Positions 20,645-32,559 are shown, counted from the stretch's first letter. The stretch: DNA of 64,000 nucleotides from Anniella stebbinsi (GCA_029215795.1 JARDYH010000002.1:8313501-8377500), one strand, 5' to 3'. The notes: generated by a model from the letters alone, not told the origin. Made by a program: numbers and translations.

Positions 20645-21465
20645 CCAGGAAATTTGGAAGAGGGAACAGAAGATAAGGAATGGGGAAATATATTGGAGAA
20701 ATTCCCCTTCCAAACAACCTCAACAAGGATAAAGGAAGGGGCTTTAAAAATAGCACGGAAATGGTACTTGACACCAGTGAAGATGGCAAAAATAAACAGA
20801 AATCTGACATCAATGTGCTGGAGCGGATGAAAAGAAAAGGGGACCCAAATACATATGTGGTGGGAATGCAAAAGGGTTAAGAAATTTTGGAAAAAGGTAT
20901 TTCAAAAAATAGAGGAAGTTACAGATCAGGAGATAAAAATAAAGCCAGAGCTAGCTCTACTGAATATGTATATTAAAGAAAATAGAGGGTTAGAAAATAA
21001 AAATTTTAATTGGGTTCATGTTGATGGCAGCAAGACATCTGATAGCATCCAAATGGAAGACAGCCAGGATGTTGACAATTAAAATGTAGGGGAAAGAATT
21101 ATGGAACATTGCAATAAATGAAAAATTGACACAGAAACTCAGAGTTTATGGGGGGGGGGGGAAGAAAAGAGATGCCTTCAGAATGGACTGGAAAGCATAT
21201 ATAGAGTATATGAAAAAAGAACCAAATAGGGAAAATATGGCGGAAGCATATAAAAAGTTATGGGACTTATGAAAATAAAAGAAAGGAAAAAAGAAGAGAG
21301 AAAGAAGGAAAAAAAGAGACAAGCCAGAAGAAAAACCGTGGGGGGGGGGGATGAGGGGGAAGGGGGGGAAATTATATTCGATTTTGGTGATTATTGTTAA
21401 AATGATTTAATTGTTGTTGGATAAGAAAATGTAATAAAGAGGTATTTTTTTTTAAAAAAAAAAAC
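20645..21465 (+). pseudogene. Older L1-clade LINE 3' end with ORF2 C-terminal remnant
   Basis: Frame 20600-20830 contains ARKWYLTPVKMAKINRN and CWSG, is stopped by TGA at 20828-20830, and continues in the same frame with HMWWECKRVKKFWKKVF. This parallels CW...HMWWSCEHVQKFWERVF in the L1 at 13324-13400. A frameshift near 21020 leads to WKAYIEYMKKEPNREN and a stop after LWDL at about 21270. The 3' UTR carries several G runs (21148-21160, 21340-21372) and an A/T tail. It has more lesions than the 11.6-kb copy, so it is older. It cannot make a working protein. Confidence 0.85.
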
Positions 21466-22013
21466 TTTCCCTTCACCCATAGGGCAGGTGAAGTACTTAG
21501 CATGCTGCTGTTTGTCCCAATTGTGAGGGCATGCAGCATGCTGTGGGGAATCCCTGCTGCTCTTATTCCTTCTGATCACTGATCTCAGATAGCAGCAAGG
21601 ATCCCCTCCCAGCTCATGCCTGAGGCCCCATGGGCTGTATGGGCAGGCCTGTTGGGCCAGATTGGCCTGCCGGCTGGAGGTCCTCCATCCCAGGCTTCTC
21701 CTAGCCTCTATCCACATCAAGCAATAAATATAGTCACCTTTCCATTCAAAATATCCGCAGTTACTGACAATGTAGTCTTTCAAAGCAACATCATTATAAT
21801 AATAATAATAATCAAAGAAGTCATTAAGGAGGCCATAAAAATACAATCTCGACTATAAATCCAATAACCGGTGTTGTAAACAGGGTAATGATCATTTCAT
21901 GTTCAAATACTTTCCCAAGTTTAAAAGCCCTCTATTGAGCTTGTAAATAATTTCCCCTAATGCATTCTAGATCTTTTAAACTCTTGAAAACTGTAAAATC
22001 TGCCAAACACTTT

Positions 22014-22018
<5 letters not shown>
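21466..22018. other. Spacer, nothing firmly recognised
   Basis: Contains a short (AAT)n at 21797-21813. No coding signal. Confidence 0.35.

Positions 22019-22067
<49 letters not shown>
22019..22067. repeat. (CT)n microsatellite
   Basis: About 24 uninterrupted CT units. Confidence 0.97.
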
Positions 22068-22070
<3 letters not shown>

Positions 22071-22239
22071 CAGACAAACACTCTTCTCTTGGCCAGGGAA
22101 GTGTGATATTTTTCACCTACTCTGCACTGTCTGGATTTGCGGTTCAATTATCTGCCCTAGGTAATTTGACTTGTTACATCCTAAATAATGGTCACTATTG
22201 GCAGACATGGTGTGGTTTGAAAGAACCGGATATGCTGGC

Positions 22240-22605
22240 TACCACAAAGAGGATGGAGAAGAAGCTGTAGGTCAGTGTAGAGCTCATGCTTTGCATGCTG
22301 AAGGCCTTGGGTCCAGTCCTTGCCATCTCCAGGTAAGACTGGAGGAGGCTCCTTCTTGAAAGCCTGTAGAGTCTCTGCCACTCAAGTTAATCCAACCTTT
22401 CCCAAGCTGGTGGCCTCCAGATGTTTTGGATGAGAACTCCTAGGATTCCCGACCAGTGGCCATGCTAACCAGGGCTGAAGGGAGATCCAAAAACATATGG
22501 AGGGCACCATTTTGAGGAAATCTGATGACAACATTGAGAAAACTGGAATAGACAATACTGAGCAGGATCAAACAAGGTGGCTTCGTATCTTCCTGAGAAT
22601 CAACG
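22240..22605 (+). mobile_element. tRNA-derived SINE split by family H element (S5)
   Basis: Plus-strand head ctgtaggtcagtgtagagctc (A-box-like) and gggtccagtccttgcc (drifted B box), followed by the body to about 22394. The body resumes near 22530 with tagacaatactgagcagg. It is the same family as S3 in opposite orientation. The split is caused by H2. Confidence 0.65.
22395..22525. mobile_element. Foldback element family H (H2)
   Basis: Left arm aagctggtggcctccagatg and right arm catatggagggcaccatttt are inverted copies around a gaccagtggccatgctaacc centre. It sits inside S5. Confidence 0.65.
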
Positions 22606-23272
22606 TAGTGATGAGAAGTTTCCCCAAACAACTTCTCAAGGTTCTCTTGCAGCAGGGGACCCAAGAGAGGGAAGCTCTTGTGGTCTGGCACATTATTAGC
22701 CTACAAGCCTTACTAGCTCAAGAGACTAGATGAGGGTCTCCTTGGCCCAACTTTCATTGTTGTGGACAACAAAAAGTCAAGGAAACCTCATGATAAAGGC
22801 AGCAGTCCTGAAGTCTTTCTGAAGAGGCATTCAGCTAGGAATATATGAGCACTTGGTTTTTGCTTGAAAAACCTGCGAGCATACCCTGTTCGAAATCCTG
22901 AGAGCAATCCAAACACATGTCTGCTGAAAATATTATCTAATTGTCGAACAGGTGCATGCATTTGTCTCGTTCTTGATTCCAAGTCTGATTTGCGCAAATT
23001 TTCTCTGTAGACTGAATTAGCCCCACTTTAGCCTATGGAGGAAAGATGCATAAATTAGGAATTTGGGTTAGGTTTGCTTAATTCTTTTTTTTGGGGGGGA
23101 GGGGTTGCACAGATTTCCCATTCGTTCTCTGCTAAATTTGTTCTAGTTTTCCAGTTGCTCAAAGTAAGCAACAACAGTCGCAAATGTGATCAGGAATCGG
23201 GCACAAGACAAGCAGCAAGACGATGTTCTTAGATACCTTGAACATCACTCATTCACCCATCTCGACACTTAA
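22606..23272. other. Spacer, nothing recognised
   Basis: No repeat family identified. Includes a T8G9-type run at about 23084-23105. Confidence 0.35.
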
Positions 23273-23592
23273 TAGGGTGACCAGATAAAATCCAGGTCAG
23301 GGCTCATGTCACTTTAACAGTTGTAGAGAAAAGGGAATTTCAGCCAGTGTCATTTGTATGCAATTAGTTCCTGGTGAAATTCCCTCTTCATCACAACAGT
23401 TAAAGTTGCAGGGGCCCTGCCTTCTTTTGTATATGGTCACTCTAGTATAGTGCCTGCAACTTTAACTGTTGTGATGAAGAGGGAATTTCACCAGGTCCTA
23501 ACTGCATACAAATGACACTGGCTGAAATTCCCTTTTCTCTACAACTGTTAAAGTTACATAAGCCCTGACCTGGATTTTATCTGTTCAGCCTA
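23273..23592. mobile_element. Family A hAT-like MITE (A4, 320 bp)
   Basis: Starts TAGGGTGACCAGATAAAATC and ends with the inverse ending cagccta. Perfect 8-bp target duplication acacttaa at 23265-23272 and 23593-23600. Four alternating arms with a TIR-like block gtatatggtcactcta at 23429-23444 near the centre. Confidence 0.92.
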
Positions 23593-23975
23593 ACACTTAA
23601 CTCACAGTAGGGTATGTGCTGGGAAGCAAGCAATTAACTAATACAGTAGGCAATAAAGTCATGGCCTATGTCATATCTCATGTCTTTCTTCAATGATATA
23701 GAAGCAACTCCCATTTTGTATGGACAGTGCTGAGAGCCATTAATTTAGCACCACTGTTTTAGTTCCTCAGATTTTTAACCTACTGGCAGGGTTGTGCCAT
23801 AAGTGATGGTCTCTCGGAGGGAAGACCAGGGACCAGGTGTTATCCCAGGGTGTCAGAACCAGGGAAGAAAAGCCAAGAGCCAAATAATACACCAAAATAT
23901 ACCAGAACTACAAAGACAGTTGTTGCTCCGCAAAGTGTCAGCCCAAACATGAAGCTTGCTAGAGCCATTCCTGTG

Positions 23976-24372
23976 TAGGCTGACCATATGAAAAGGAGGA
24001 CAGGACTCATGTAACTTTAACAGTTGTAGAGAAAAGGGAATTTCAGCCAGTGTCATTTGTATGCAATTAGTTCCTGGTGAAATTCCCTCTTCATCACACC
24101 AGTTAAAGTTGCAGGGGCCCTGCCTTCTTTTGTATATGGTCACTCTAGTATAGTGCCTGCAACTTTAACTGTTGTGATGAAGAGGGAATTTCACCAGGTC
24201 CTAATTGCATACAAATGACACTGGCTGAAATTCCCTTGTCTCTACAACTGGTGATATTCTGTCTTCATCACAACAGTTAAAGTTGCAGGGGCCCTGCCTT
24301 CTTTTGTAAATGGTCACTCTAGTATAGTACATGCACCTTTAACTGTTGTGATGGAGAGGGAATTTCACCAGA
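23976..24372. mobile_element. Family A MITE, rearranged copy with extra arms (A5)
   Basis: Starts normally (taggctgaccatatg) and runs through four arms to ctctacaactg at about 24249. Instead of the right terminus it then re-enters an inner arm (tcttcatcacaacagttaaag), repeats the central TIR-like block and another arm, and stops at ttcaccag (24371). The right terminus is missing. Confidence 0.8.
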
Positions 24373-25495
24373 CTTTCGGCTGCGCAATGGGGGGATCGGC
24401 AACATGATGTGTGTCGGGCACTGGGAAAATAATGCATGGTGAATGTTCTATTCCCCCCCTCCGTTGCCTAACATGTCATCCGAAATCTCCCATCGTGTAA
24501 GAGCATTTGAGATGGAGTCCCAATGATGGAAGTCCAAACAGAAATCCAGATCCACTGCCATGTCTACTTGGGCTGGGAAGGTTTGATTTCCATGTACAAA
24601 GCACATTTGTTTCCATTAGAGGGTTCCGTCTGTTGACACAAAGGAAGGGGTTGTTTGTGTGTGTCCTAGCTCATGTAAGCACACCTTCTTGAGAAGCAGC
24701 TTATCAGGGTCCTTTCAATTTGGACACCTGTTGCACCAAAACAACAACAACAACACCCTTTCCCTTTTCAAAATGGTATTGTTTTTAAGCTAGTCCAACT
24801 TGTGCATTCCCTCCGTGTGTGATAACACAGAAGCTGTGTGAGTAGCAAAGAGAAAAATTATCCATGCTGAGAGCAAAGGTAGCAATTTATCATGTCAGAG
24901 CTGCGGCGCTTTGAGGGTAAAATGAAAGGGGGGAAATCCTACATAATGAGGCCGAGAGCCCAAGAAACACGGAATAATACTTAGAAAGTTTTCAGGGGTT
25001 GGGGGGTTGGGATCATTGCTCCGTATATTCACTATATATTGCAAGTTATTAAACGTGTTGCTATAATTTTAATTTCCTTCTGACTCAAATGCTGAGGGTC
25101 TATGCCTTACCAGCCTAGAAACTCAATGCAGGAGAAATGTTTTTTGTTTTTTGTTTTTGCTTGTCTAGAGGCGATGTATAATGATCTCCTTGGATGTACT
25201 GCATATCGAATTGTATTTAGATTGCAAATTCTCCTTTGCTCATCAGCATTTCATCAATGGGTGTGGATTTGTAGTTAATCAATTGCGTCTTCTGGAGGAA
25301 AATCCCATCCAAGAAGAATGTGAAATTTCATCATTTCACTACGTGCATAGGGACCTGAAAAATCTCCCTGAGAGATTTCTTTGGTCTTGTCAACATGTTC
25401 TCGATTTCCTTTGCAATTCCATAGATGTTCCATGCAAAATCTGGGGGAAGTACTGAACATGCCCCCTCCACAGACTTTGCTACTTTGTCTTTCTC
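24373..25495. other. Spacer; (CAA)n at about 24737-24754
   Basis: AT-rich, single-copy-looking between 24800 and 25440. A 91-codon open frame at 25181-25456 has no recognisable domain and no splice-site pair that I would defend. Confidence 0.35.

Positions 25496-25537
<42 letters not shown>
25496..25537. repeat. (AAT)n microsatellite
   Basis: Fourteen or so AAT units without interruption. Confidence 0.97.
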
Positions 25538-25778
25538 TCCTTGGAAGTAAGTAAGGAAGAACATCTACACAAGATTCAAATATTGTGTTTGTCAAACCTT
25601 ATATGGCAACTCTGGATTCTCAATAAGTACTGCTTGGTAACCTGTTGAAACCTCTTCACATGCCATTAGATAAGGAATACCTGTGAGTCACCATCTTCCT
25701 CATGAGCCAGACTGGGAGGTAAAACTCTAGCCCAGGTTACAATGCTATGGTGGTATCACTCAAGTAGCTGTGATTATT

Positions 25779-25837
25779 ATTTGACAATGGGTGGAGGGAT
25801 GAAGGCTAATTGACCAATTATCCCCACCATTGTCAAA
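25779..25837. repeat. Short hairpin
   Basis: atttgacaatgg on the left pairs with ccattgtcaaat on the right, and the stem continues through gtgg/ccac. The loop is about 25 bases. Could be a small MITE remnant. Confidence 0.65.
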
Positions 25838-25849
25838 TTACTAGAACAG

Positions 25850-27206
25850 GGGCTCATAACCTGCAGCCCTTGGATGCTATCTGTGTGGCCCCTGAAACCA
25901 GCAGGGCCCCACCCATTTCCCCTAAGAAGCTGGGCTCTGTGTGTGTGTGGGGGAGGGGAGACACTGTTTCCTAACCTATGAGATTATTGTTTTCCCACTG
26001 GTAGTTAGGAATGTTGCAAGAGACTGATAGACTGTCCTGCATTCACCAGCCCCTGGATCCAGCAGTAGTCTACGCTCACTGCCAAAATAGTGCCCTTCCC
26101 CCCGCTGTGCCAATGGGGCCTTTACGGCTGCCGTTGACACAATATGGGGAAGTGCACAATTTCTGGAGACTTCACTGCGCGCATGTGCAGCTGAGCTGAG
26201 CCTCAGAAAAAGCTTGTGCAGCCTCTTGGGCCAAAGGTCCAATGGGGCAGATGCGGTGAGTTGACCCAACCCTAGCAAACATGTTATATTTGAATTCATT
26301 GAGGTTCTCTGAATTCCTCGACTCTCGTTTTGCCTCATTTGCATGTTCCTGAATCGGAACATCTTTTCCTTTTTTTCCGACCAGAAAAAAAAAAAAGTGC
26401 ATCGTTCAATGGGACAAATGTGCATTTTTAAAAGTGCAAAATGTTCTCAATTCAAAATAAGCCCTTCTTTTTAAATGCACATTTTCTCCATCAAAAATGT
26501 GCATTCCCACGCATAGGCTAAAGCGTAAAAAAGCACAGTTTAAGTGGATTTGCTAAACTTCCTTGGGCTTTTTTTTTTCCTGCTCACGTTCATGTTCAGG
26601 GTTATGAATGGGATATGTTCTCATGATTTGTGAACAGGAACAAAATTCTCGTACATCCCTGCCCTTAATAGCACCGTACATAGATGTTTGCTCCTATTAA
26701 TGAGTAATTTAATCTACTCTTATTTGATGCATTTCATTTATTTCCCAGCTTTTCCTTCTAGTACAGGGGTATGCAACCTTTTCAACCCCAAGGGCTATAT
26801 TCATTGGCATCTGGGGGTAGGGGGCATGTGCATCCCCCCCCCTCCCCCCCAATATCACCTCTCCTCTTCCTGGTTACTGAGTTCCAAGGAATGCTGTGGG
26901 TAAAAGCCTCTCTCATTCCACAGTAGTTGTCATCAATATTGTTATTTCTTCACCCCTACTAACAGTAGGGGTGGGCAAACTCACCCATTTCCATCCCATT
27001 GGATGCTTGCCCCATAGCTGCCACCATCTGGCCCCACTTGTCAGGCCATGTAAGCATCTTCTGAGGTTCGGCTCAGCCAGATGAGCACGCTCGCTGCCAA
27101 AATTGTGTACTTCCTCCCTGCTGCATCAATGGGGGCTTGACCCATCCTAAAGGAGGAGAACTCACCTTGACATATTTGCCTGGGATTTTGGAGGGAACAC
27201 AGAATT
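25850..27206. other. Spacer with degenerate GC-rich and A/T-rich repeat traces
   Basis: 26036-26250 holds the gtgcacaatttctggagac block of the I1 type. 26345-26664 ends aacaaaattctcgtacatccct, like the right end of element E2. 26761-26850 holds ggggtatgcaaccttttc. Boundaries of these traces cannot be drawn. Confidence 0.4.
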
Positions 27207-27369
27207 ACAGTGCAATGCTATTCATATCTGTTCATAGGTAAGTCCTACTTGGGAGTAAGTACCTATTGGGTTCAATGGTATTTACTCCTAAGTTAAGTAT
27301 GCATAGGATTGCGGTCCGGGAGTTGATCTCATTGAACTCAGTGGGACTTCCTTCTGAGTAGGCATGTAT
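27207..27369. mobile_element. Palindromic repeat family N (N3)
   Basis: cagtgcaatgctattcat, two ttgggttcaatgg/ttgaactcagtggg blocks and gcataggattgcggt appear in alternating orientation. About one and a half copies of the unit. Confidence 0.6.
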
Positions 27370-27715
27370 AGGAATGTGCAAGAATTATTAATATCAATCC
27401 GAGGAACCTCAGACTGAAAAGAAAGTTCTTTACCCCATTTGTAAAGTAATGGGAGGCACTCAGAGTTGTTACTTTTATCTCTCTTTTCTTATATATGAAA
27501 AGTTCTTTTTTCTTATGTGATCCTCCTGCATTGAAAAATGCAGACAAATGGGCTTTAATCAATGGGAGAAATAGATGCACATTTCAAAGATGCACAAAAC
27601 TTTGGGGAATATGTGCATAAAAATATGGATGGATTTTTATATGAAAAGGGCGGAAAGTATGGGATCGGACATGTACTTGAGTTAGAAGGGGCTTCACAAT
27701 GGAACTTAGAGAACT
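27370..27715. other. Spacer, nothing recognised
   Basis: Starts with gtataggaatgtgcaagaa, reminiscent of a hAT-like terminus. No partner end found. Confidence 0.3.
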
Positions 27716-28180
27716 TTGACAAGTTCAAGTATTGCTGATTCACAGATCCCTATTGGTACCTATTTTTGGAATTCACTGCCACAGGATGTGACAATGGTCA
27801 CTAGCTTGTATGGCTTTAAAAAGGGATTGCAGCTAGGCTTTCTCAACTGTACGTCCCTATCCAGATGTTGCTGGACCACCTCCCATTATCACCAGCCAAT
27901 GGGGCCAATGATGAGAGTTGTAGCCTGACAATATCTAGAGACTCAAGGTTGGGAGTGGCTGGATGTTTATGCCAAATGTATGTGGGATAAGTCTATCAAT
28001 CATTATTAATAACAATAACTAAATGGGACATCCATGTTCAGAGGAGGCAGTGCATCCATGTGTACCAGTTCCTAGGGGGACCTATGATAGTGGTACTATC
28101 TGTCTAGCCACTGTTGGAAGCAGGATACTAGACTAGATTGACTATTCATCTGATCCAGTGAGGAATGTCTTACGATGTCC
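27716..28180 (+). mobile_element. CR1-clade LINE 3' end, split by family H (27.7 kb)
   Basis: The reading over 27755-27830 gives YFWNSLPQDVTMVTSLYGFK, the C-terminal block of the same family as 17425. H3 interrupts it. The 3' UTR then continues with ataagtctatcaatc, ctagccactgttggaagcagg and tctgatccagtgagg. No intact frame. Confidence 0.72.
27838..27962. mobile_element. Foldback element family H (H3)
   Basis: ctttctcaactgtacgtccc and gactcaaggttgggagtgg are degraded inverted ends. ggaccacctcccattatcac and gatgagagttgtagcc are the inner arms. It sits inside the LINE at 27716, so it is younger than that copy. Confidence 0.6.
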
Positions 28181-28627
28181 AGTGCCCTCTCTGAAGATGG
28201 GCAAGCTGCGTGCTGCTGTTGTGGCATTTATTAATTTATTTATTATAGTGCTAAGCACTTTTAGTTTTTATTTCCCTCTCTCCCTCACCATACAGATCAA
28301 GGCACAAGAGGTACCTGAGAGGAGATTTGAGTTCGGACTTTAACAATTCCCCATATATCACTGCATGCAGGGATCTGCTCCAAAAGCCCTCTTTAAAAGC
28401 TATCACAGTGCCAATTTTCATGTGTTTATCTGTAAAATTGATGGAGCTGCGAGCATTTAATTCCCATTGACGAGAATGTAGCGGTTACCAAAAAAGACGT
28501 GATCTTCCGACAGGTAAACTGATGGTGTGGGGAGGTGACAGATCCCCTCCAAAAATTGGAGAGGACAATCACCTCATTGGAGCTGTGCCTTGAATTTCGG
28601 GGCAGAGAAGACCCACTCTGTACACCC

Positions 28628-28629
<2 letters not shown>
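28181..28629. other. Spacer with L2-like tail trace
   Basis: 28226-28250 is ttattaatttatttattat followed by an L2-like UTR trace. The remainder is unrecognised. Confidence 0.35.

Positions 28630-28669
<40 letters not shown>
28630..28669. repeat. (AT)n microsatellite
   Basis: About 20 AT units. A T8A10 run follows at 28697. Confidence 0.97.
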
Positions 28670-28673
<4 letters not shown>

Positions 28674-28747
28674 CTTGCTATCGACATTGTGGATTCTTTT
28701 TTTTAAAAAAAAACATGAACTGAACTGAAATTCTTACCCATCTGCAT

Positions 28748-28796
28748 CAGGCAGGTACATCATGCACGTTCAGTATGTGCATGATGTACCTGCCTG
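28748..28796. repeat. Perfect 20-bp hairpin with 9-base loop
   Basis: CAGGCAGGTACATCATGCAC (28748-28767) and its exact reverse complement (28777-28796) are separated by nine bases. No mismatch in 20 pairs. No family relationship seen. Confidence 0.9.
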
Positions 28797-28826
28797 CCAT
28801 ATATCTATTGAAGTTTATCCTGTCAG

Positions 28827-28828
28827 AA

Positions 28829-28863
<35 letters not shown>
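28827..28863. repeat. (GA)n microsatellite
   Basis: GA array with one AAA interruption. Confidence 0.95.
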
Positions 28864-28864
<1 letters not shown>

Positions 28865-28895
28865 AATGGTCCCCTCTACAAGAATTCGGTTTGAC

Positions 28896-29038
28896 GCCCC
28901 TGCAACTTTAACTGTTGTGATGAAGAGGGAATTTCACCAGGAACTAATTGCATACAAATGACACGGGCTGAAATTCCCTTTTCTCTACAACTGTTAAAGT
29001 TACATGAGCCCTGACCTGGATTTTATCTGGTCAGCCTA
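28896..29038. mobile_element. Family A MITE, right half only (A6)
   Basis: Starts at the inner arm gcccctgcaactttaactg and ends at the right terminus ctggtcagccta. The left half is absent. Confidence 0.85.
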
Positions 29039-30440
29039 TATCAGTTTCCATTTCTCCCACGTTCATTTTCTTTTTACATTTCAAGTTCTGTTACAATCCA
29101 ACATTGTGAGTTGTAATAAATTCTAATGGGAAAAAAGAATGAACCAAGGTGAAATCCGTACCCATCACATGCAACTGCATATCATTTATGACGAACGGAT
29201 GGTGGCATGGTTCCTGTGCACTCTAAACAGCTGAAGCTCTGTAGTTTTAATACCTTGCTTTGAGATTTGGTGGCAGGAGAGCCCAACATTAGCCAATGGA
29301 ATCCCTGCAAGATGAATCCCAAACTGCGTGAATTCCATACAATGTGAATTCCAGTGGCCTTGTGTCAAATTTTCCTGCTCTTGGACAATCTCAATTAAAA
29401 ACCTACCGAGGGATAAGAAGTGACAGTCTGGTCCGGCAAGACAAATGCTTCTGGCTTTCTCCGGCTAACCGCGGATATAAACCTGGGTTTGAAAGGGAAA
29501 GATTTTATAGAGATACTGCTGCTGCCATTACCGAAGGTGTCAGCACTCTGCTGGTGATAACGTCTCACTGAACGAGCAGCCATCTCTTTCCCTGCCCCCT
29601 TTGCTAAAGCCCATAATAGATATTGTTAGCACGTAAATAAATCTCCCTTTATGTTAGGCTTGACCACAAAGAAGAATTAGGTGGTGTTTTTCTAAAACAC
29701 ATGGGGGCTACATCTGTTACAGCCATCAACCCAGATTGCTTTAGGTTCAGCAGGCATTTTAATGCACCATAAAGACAAAAAGCCGAACATCGACCTAGGC
29801 AGAGAGCGAAAAGTCGTCGTAGAGATGGACTAGTGGAGGTCTGGGTGAGCGGGGTGGATCTGAGGTGTCAAATGGATGAGTGACCCCAGCAAGCAATGTC
29901 CCAATTTGCTTTGTGTCTAGATCTCTTTGCTTTTAAAATCTGAGTTCCAGGAGCTTTAGAAAAATCTACAAACTGGGATAGAGCAACTAACTGGCTAATG
30001 TAAACATGAGCTGGTGGTACAGATGCAATGGCAGGTTCTTGCCAAGCATAGTGAGGAAATCAGAAGCCAGCCCTGGAGGTTTATACCCCTTCCCTATATC
30101 CCTCCCCCTCTTTTTAGGCACAATGTGACGGATCCTGGGGCAGCTTCCCAGGGACAATAAGAAACATTGGATCTCCTCTTCCTCCAAAGTCAGAGACAGA
30201 GCTCCAGCCATAAAAAGGGAGACCTTGAGTTGGATTTCCCCTTCCTGCTCCTGTAGCAACATCCATGTCCCTCAGTTTTCTGACAACAGAGCCCCGATGC
30301 TGGACAGGAAGGCAAGGTGGGATTGGCTCTGTGATGTAGATAGAGTGACTGGAGGACAAACCTAACTAGACCCGAACCATTCCCTGATCACGTCAAAACA
30401 TTTAGACCAGCCCCGTGGCCGCGGCCATCTGCCCCCATTC
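29039..30440. other. Spacer, nothing recognised
   Basis: Non-repetitive-looking DNA of moderate GC. All open frames are under 92 codons and carry no recognisable domain. Confidence 0.35.
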
Positions 30441-30618
30441 ATTGGACATTGGCTGGGTGAGTACTTGGCAGCCACCTGCCCTTACTGCTGAAATCACACA
30501 CTTCTTCCCCTGCATCAATGGTGACCGCCATTGATGCAACGGGAGGGGGGGATTGGACAATTTCTGGAACCTCTGGAAATTGCTCACTTCCCCCCCCCCC
30601 ATTTTATCAGTGGTGGCC
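30441..30618. repeat. GC-rich repeat of the I1 type
   Basis: Contains caatggtgaccgccattg (inverted with itself) and gaacctctggaaattgctc, comparable to blocks in I1 and at 47740 and 61085. B2 has inserted at its right edge. Confidence 0.45.
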
Positions 30619-30626
30619 ATAAAGGC

Positions 30627-31439
30627 TAGGGGTGGGCACCGAATCAGGTCCGATTCAAGATTCGGACCCGATCCAGCTGGGGTTGGATAAAATTATCCGA
30701 TCCCGATTCCCAGCACCTGGATTGGCCAATCCAATCCGATCCGATCCAAAAAGGACCCGATCTGGATCGGATTGGATCAGAGGAATGGACCCCCTCCCCC
30801 CACTCATGGACGGCCCCAGCAGGTAAGGAGCAAGAGTGGGGGAGGGGGCTTACTTGCCGGGGCCGTCCGCTTTGATCCGCTGCCGCCTGCAGGCAGCAGT
30901 GGACGGAAACGGATGGCCTTGGCAATAAGGAGCTTGACGGGGAGGCGGGGGGGACCACTTACCTGCCAAGGCGTCCGCTTCCCTCTGATGCATGGATCTA
31001 CTGAGAACTAGGCTTTGTAGCCTAGTTCTCAGTAGAGTGCCAGTTAATCACCTGGAGCTCTACTGAGAACTAGGCCGCGAAGCCTGTTTCTCAGTAGATT
31101 GGACCAGCGGACGGCAGCGAACGGCAGCGGGCACCCCGACAGGTAAGGAGTGTGAATGGAGGGGAGAGACAAGGAGGGGGGAGTTAGGCCCCCACTGACC
31201 TGCCCCCATGTTTTCGCCATAGGTTTGCATTGAGGGAAAGCTTTATTTCCCCCCAATGTAAGCCTATAGCGAAAACAGCTAAAATGGCGTTCGATCCAAA
31301 AACCAGACGTCCAATATACGGATTGGAATCGGGTCCGAACTGAACAGGGAAGCCTCTGTTCTGATCTAATCTAATCCGAGGCCTCGGTTCCAGTTTCGAT
31401 CCCGGTTCCGATCCGATCCGGGGGGTATGCACATCCCTA
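30627..31439. mobile_element. hAT-like non-autonomous transposon B2 (813 bp)
   Basis: Left end TAGGGGTGGGCACCGAATC and right end gtatgcacatcccta are imperfect inverted copies. A perfect 8-bp duplication, ataaaggc, flanks it (30619-30626, 31440-31447). Subterminal DNA on both sides is a degenerate gatccgatcc array. The interior carries two inverted GC-rich arms and two strong hairpins (30997-31036, 31059-31098). No transposase. Confidence 0.88.
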
Positions 31440-31970
31440 ATAAAGGCCCTATTTATGCAGGGGTAAAGGCATGAATGCTCTGTAAAGGTGAGAAAGTGGG
31501 GTCCAGGGCACACATACACAGTGGGTGGGGTGACCGCTGGACCCCCAGACCCAGTTGAGTGCTCGCGACATTCCTAATTTTGAACAATGGGAAGGAAATA
31601 GTTCAATAGTTCCTCCCTCCCTTCAGTCCTGCTTGCAGGAGCCTTTTATCACTTTGGAAATGTTGGAGCAGTCCAACAGCCATGCAGGATTGCTCTGTAA
31701 ATTAAGGATAAGAAAATTATCCACCTTACCTACGGCTAGTTTCATGGCACCAGCAGGTAAAGCCAACCAATGTTTCCCTCAGCTGAAGATCTTAGGCCCA
31801 ATGCAATTAAAGAATGATTTCAGGTCTTGGTTTAAGGGGAAAACTGCTAAGACTTAACAGTGACATTGAATAATTCTTTAACCACAGTTCAGGGGAGAAT
31901 TTGCTCCAAAGAGCATCACAGTTGAGAGGGGCTTCAGGTAGGCCTCGGAAAACATGTCAAACTCAACCCT

Positions 31971-31972
<2 letters not shown>
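31440..31972. other. Spacer, nothing recognised
   Basis: No repeat landmarks and no coding signal. A 100-codon open frame at 31555-31857 has no recognisable domain. Confidence 0.35.

Positions 31973-32010
<38 letters not shown>
31973..32010. repeat. (AT)n microsatellite
   Basis: About 19 AT units. Confidence 0.97.
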
Positions 32011-32012
<2 letters not shown>

Positions 32013-32505
32013 CTTCCCGACTAGTCTTGGGGTTCAATCAGGTTTATCTCCCCCCTTTCTTTAAGCAACTCCGAACCCTCAAAATGATATTTAGTGGTAA
32101 TGAAAGACAAATTACACCTCTAACGCAAGTTGGCCAAGAATGTTCTATCAGGTTTTATGTGGGTCCCTCTCAGGGATGAGAAGAAACCAACTTAAGACAT
32201 TTTGATCATCTTATCTATGTAAGGATGGGGAAGAACTATGCTCAGTTTACACTTTGATTTGATTTTGCACTTTTGAACCAATATATGAACCAAAATTCAA
32301 TTCTACTGGAATTCTCCAGTTTTTTTTTTAATGCAGTGGAGTTCTTCACTTTAAAAATTAAAATATAATAGTGTACAAGAAGGAAATGTATGCAAAAGGC
32401 ACATATTAGAGAAAATAGCATTCAAAATGAATTATATTTTTAAAATTGCTTTCAAAAATATGTACATAAAGCAAAATTGCATAAAAATGCATGCATTAGG
32501 GAAAA
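32011..32505. other. AT-rich spacer
   Basis: Very AT-rich from 32280 on, with repeated tgcataaa/gcaaaa words. No family identified. Confidence 0.35.
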
Positions 32506-32506
32506 T

Positions 32507-32559
<53 letters not shown>
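32506..32559. repeat. (AC)n then (AT)n compound microsatellite
   Basis: AC units to 32533, then AT units to 32559. Confidence 0.96.

Noticed and set aside
30790..31180. CpG island or promoter
   Set aside because: The GC-rich stretch is the interior of the hAT-like element B2, bounded by its target duplication.
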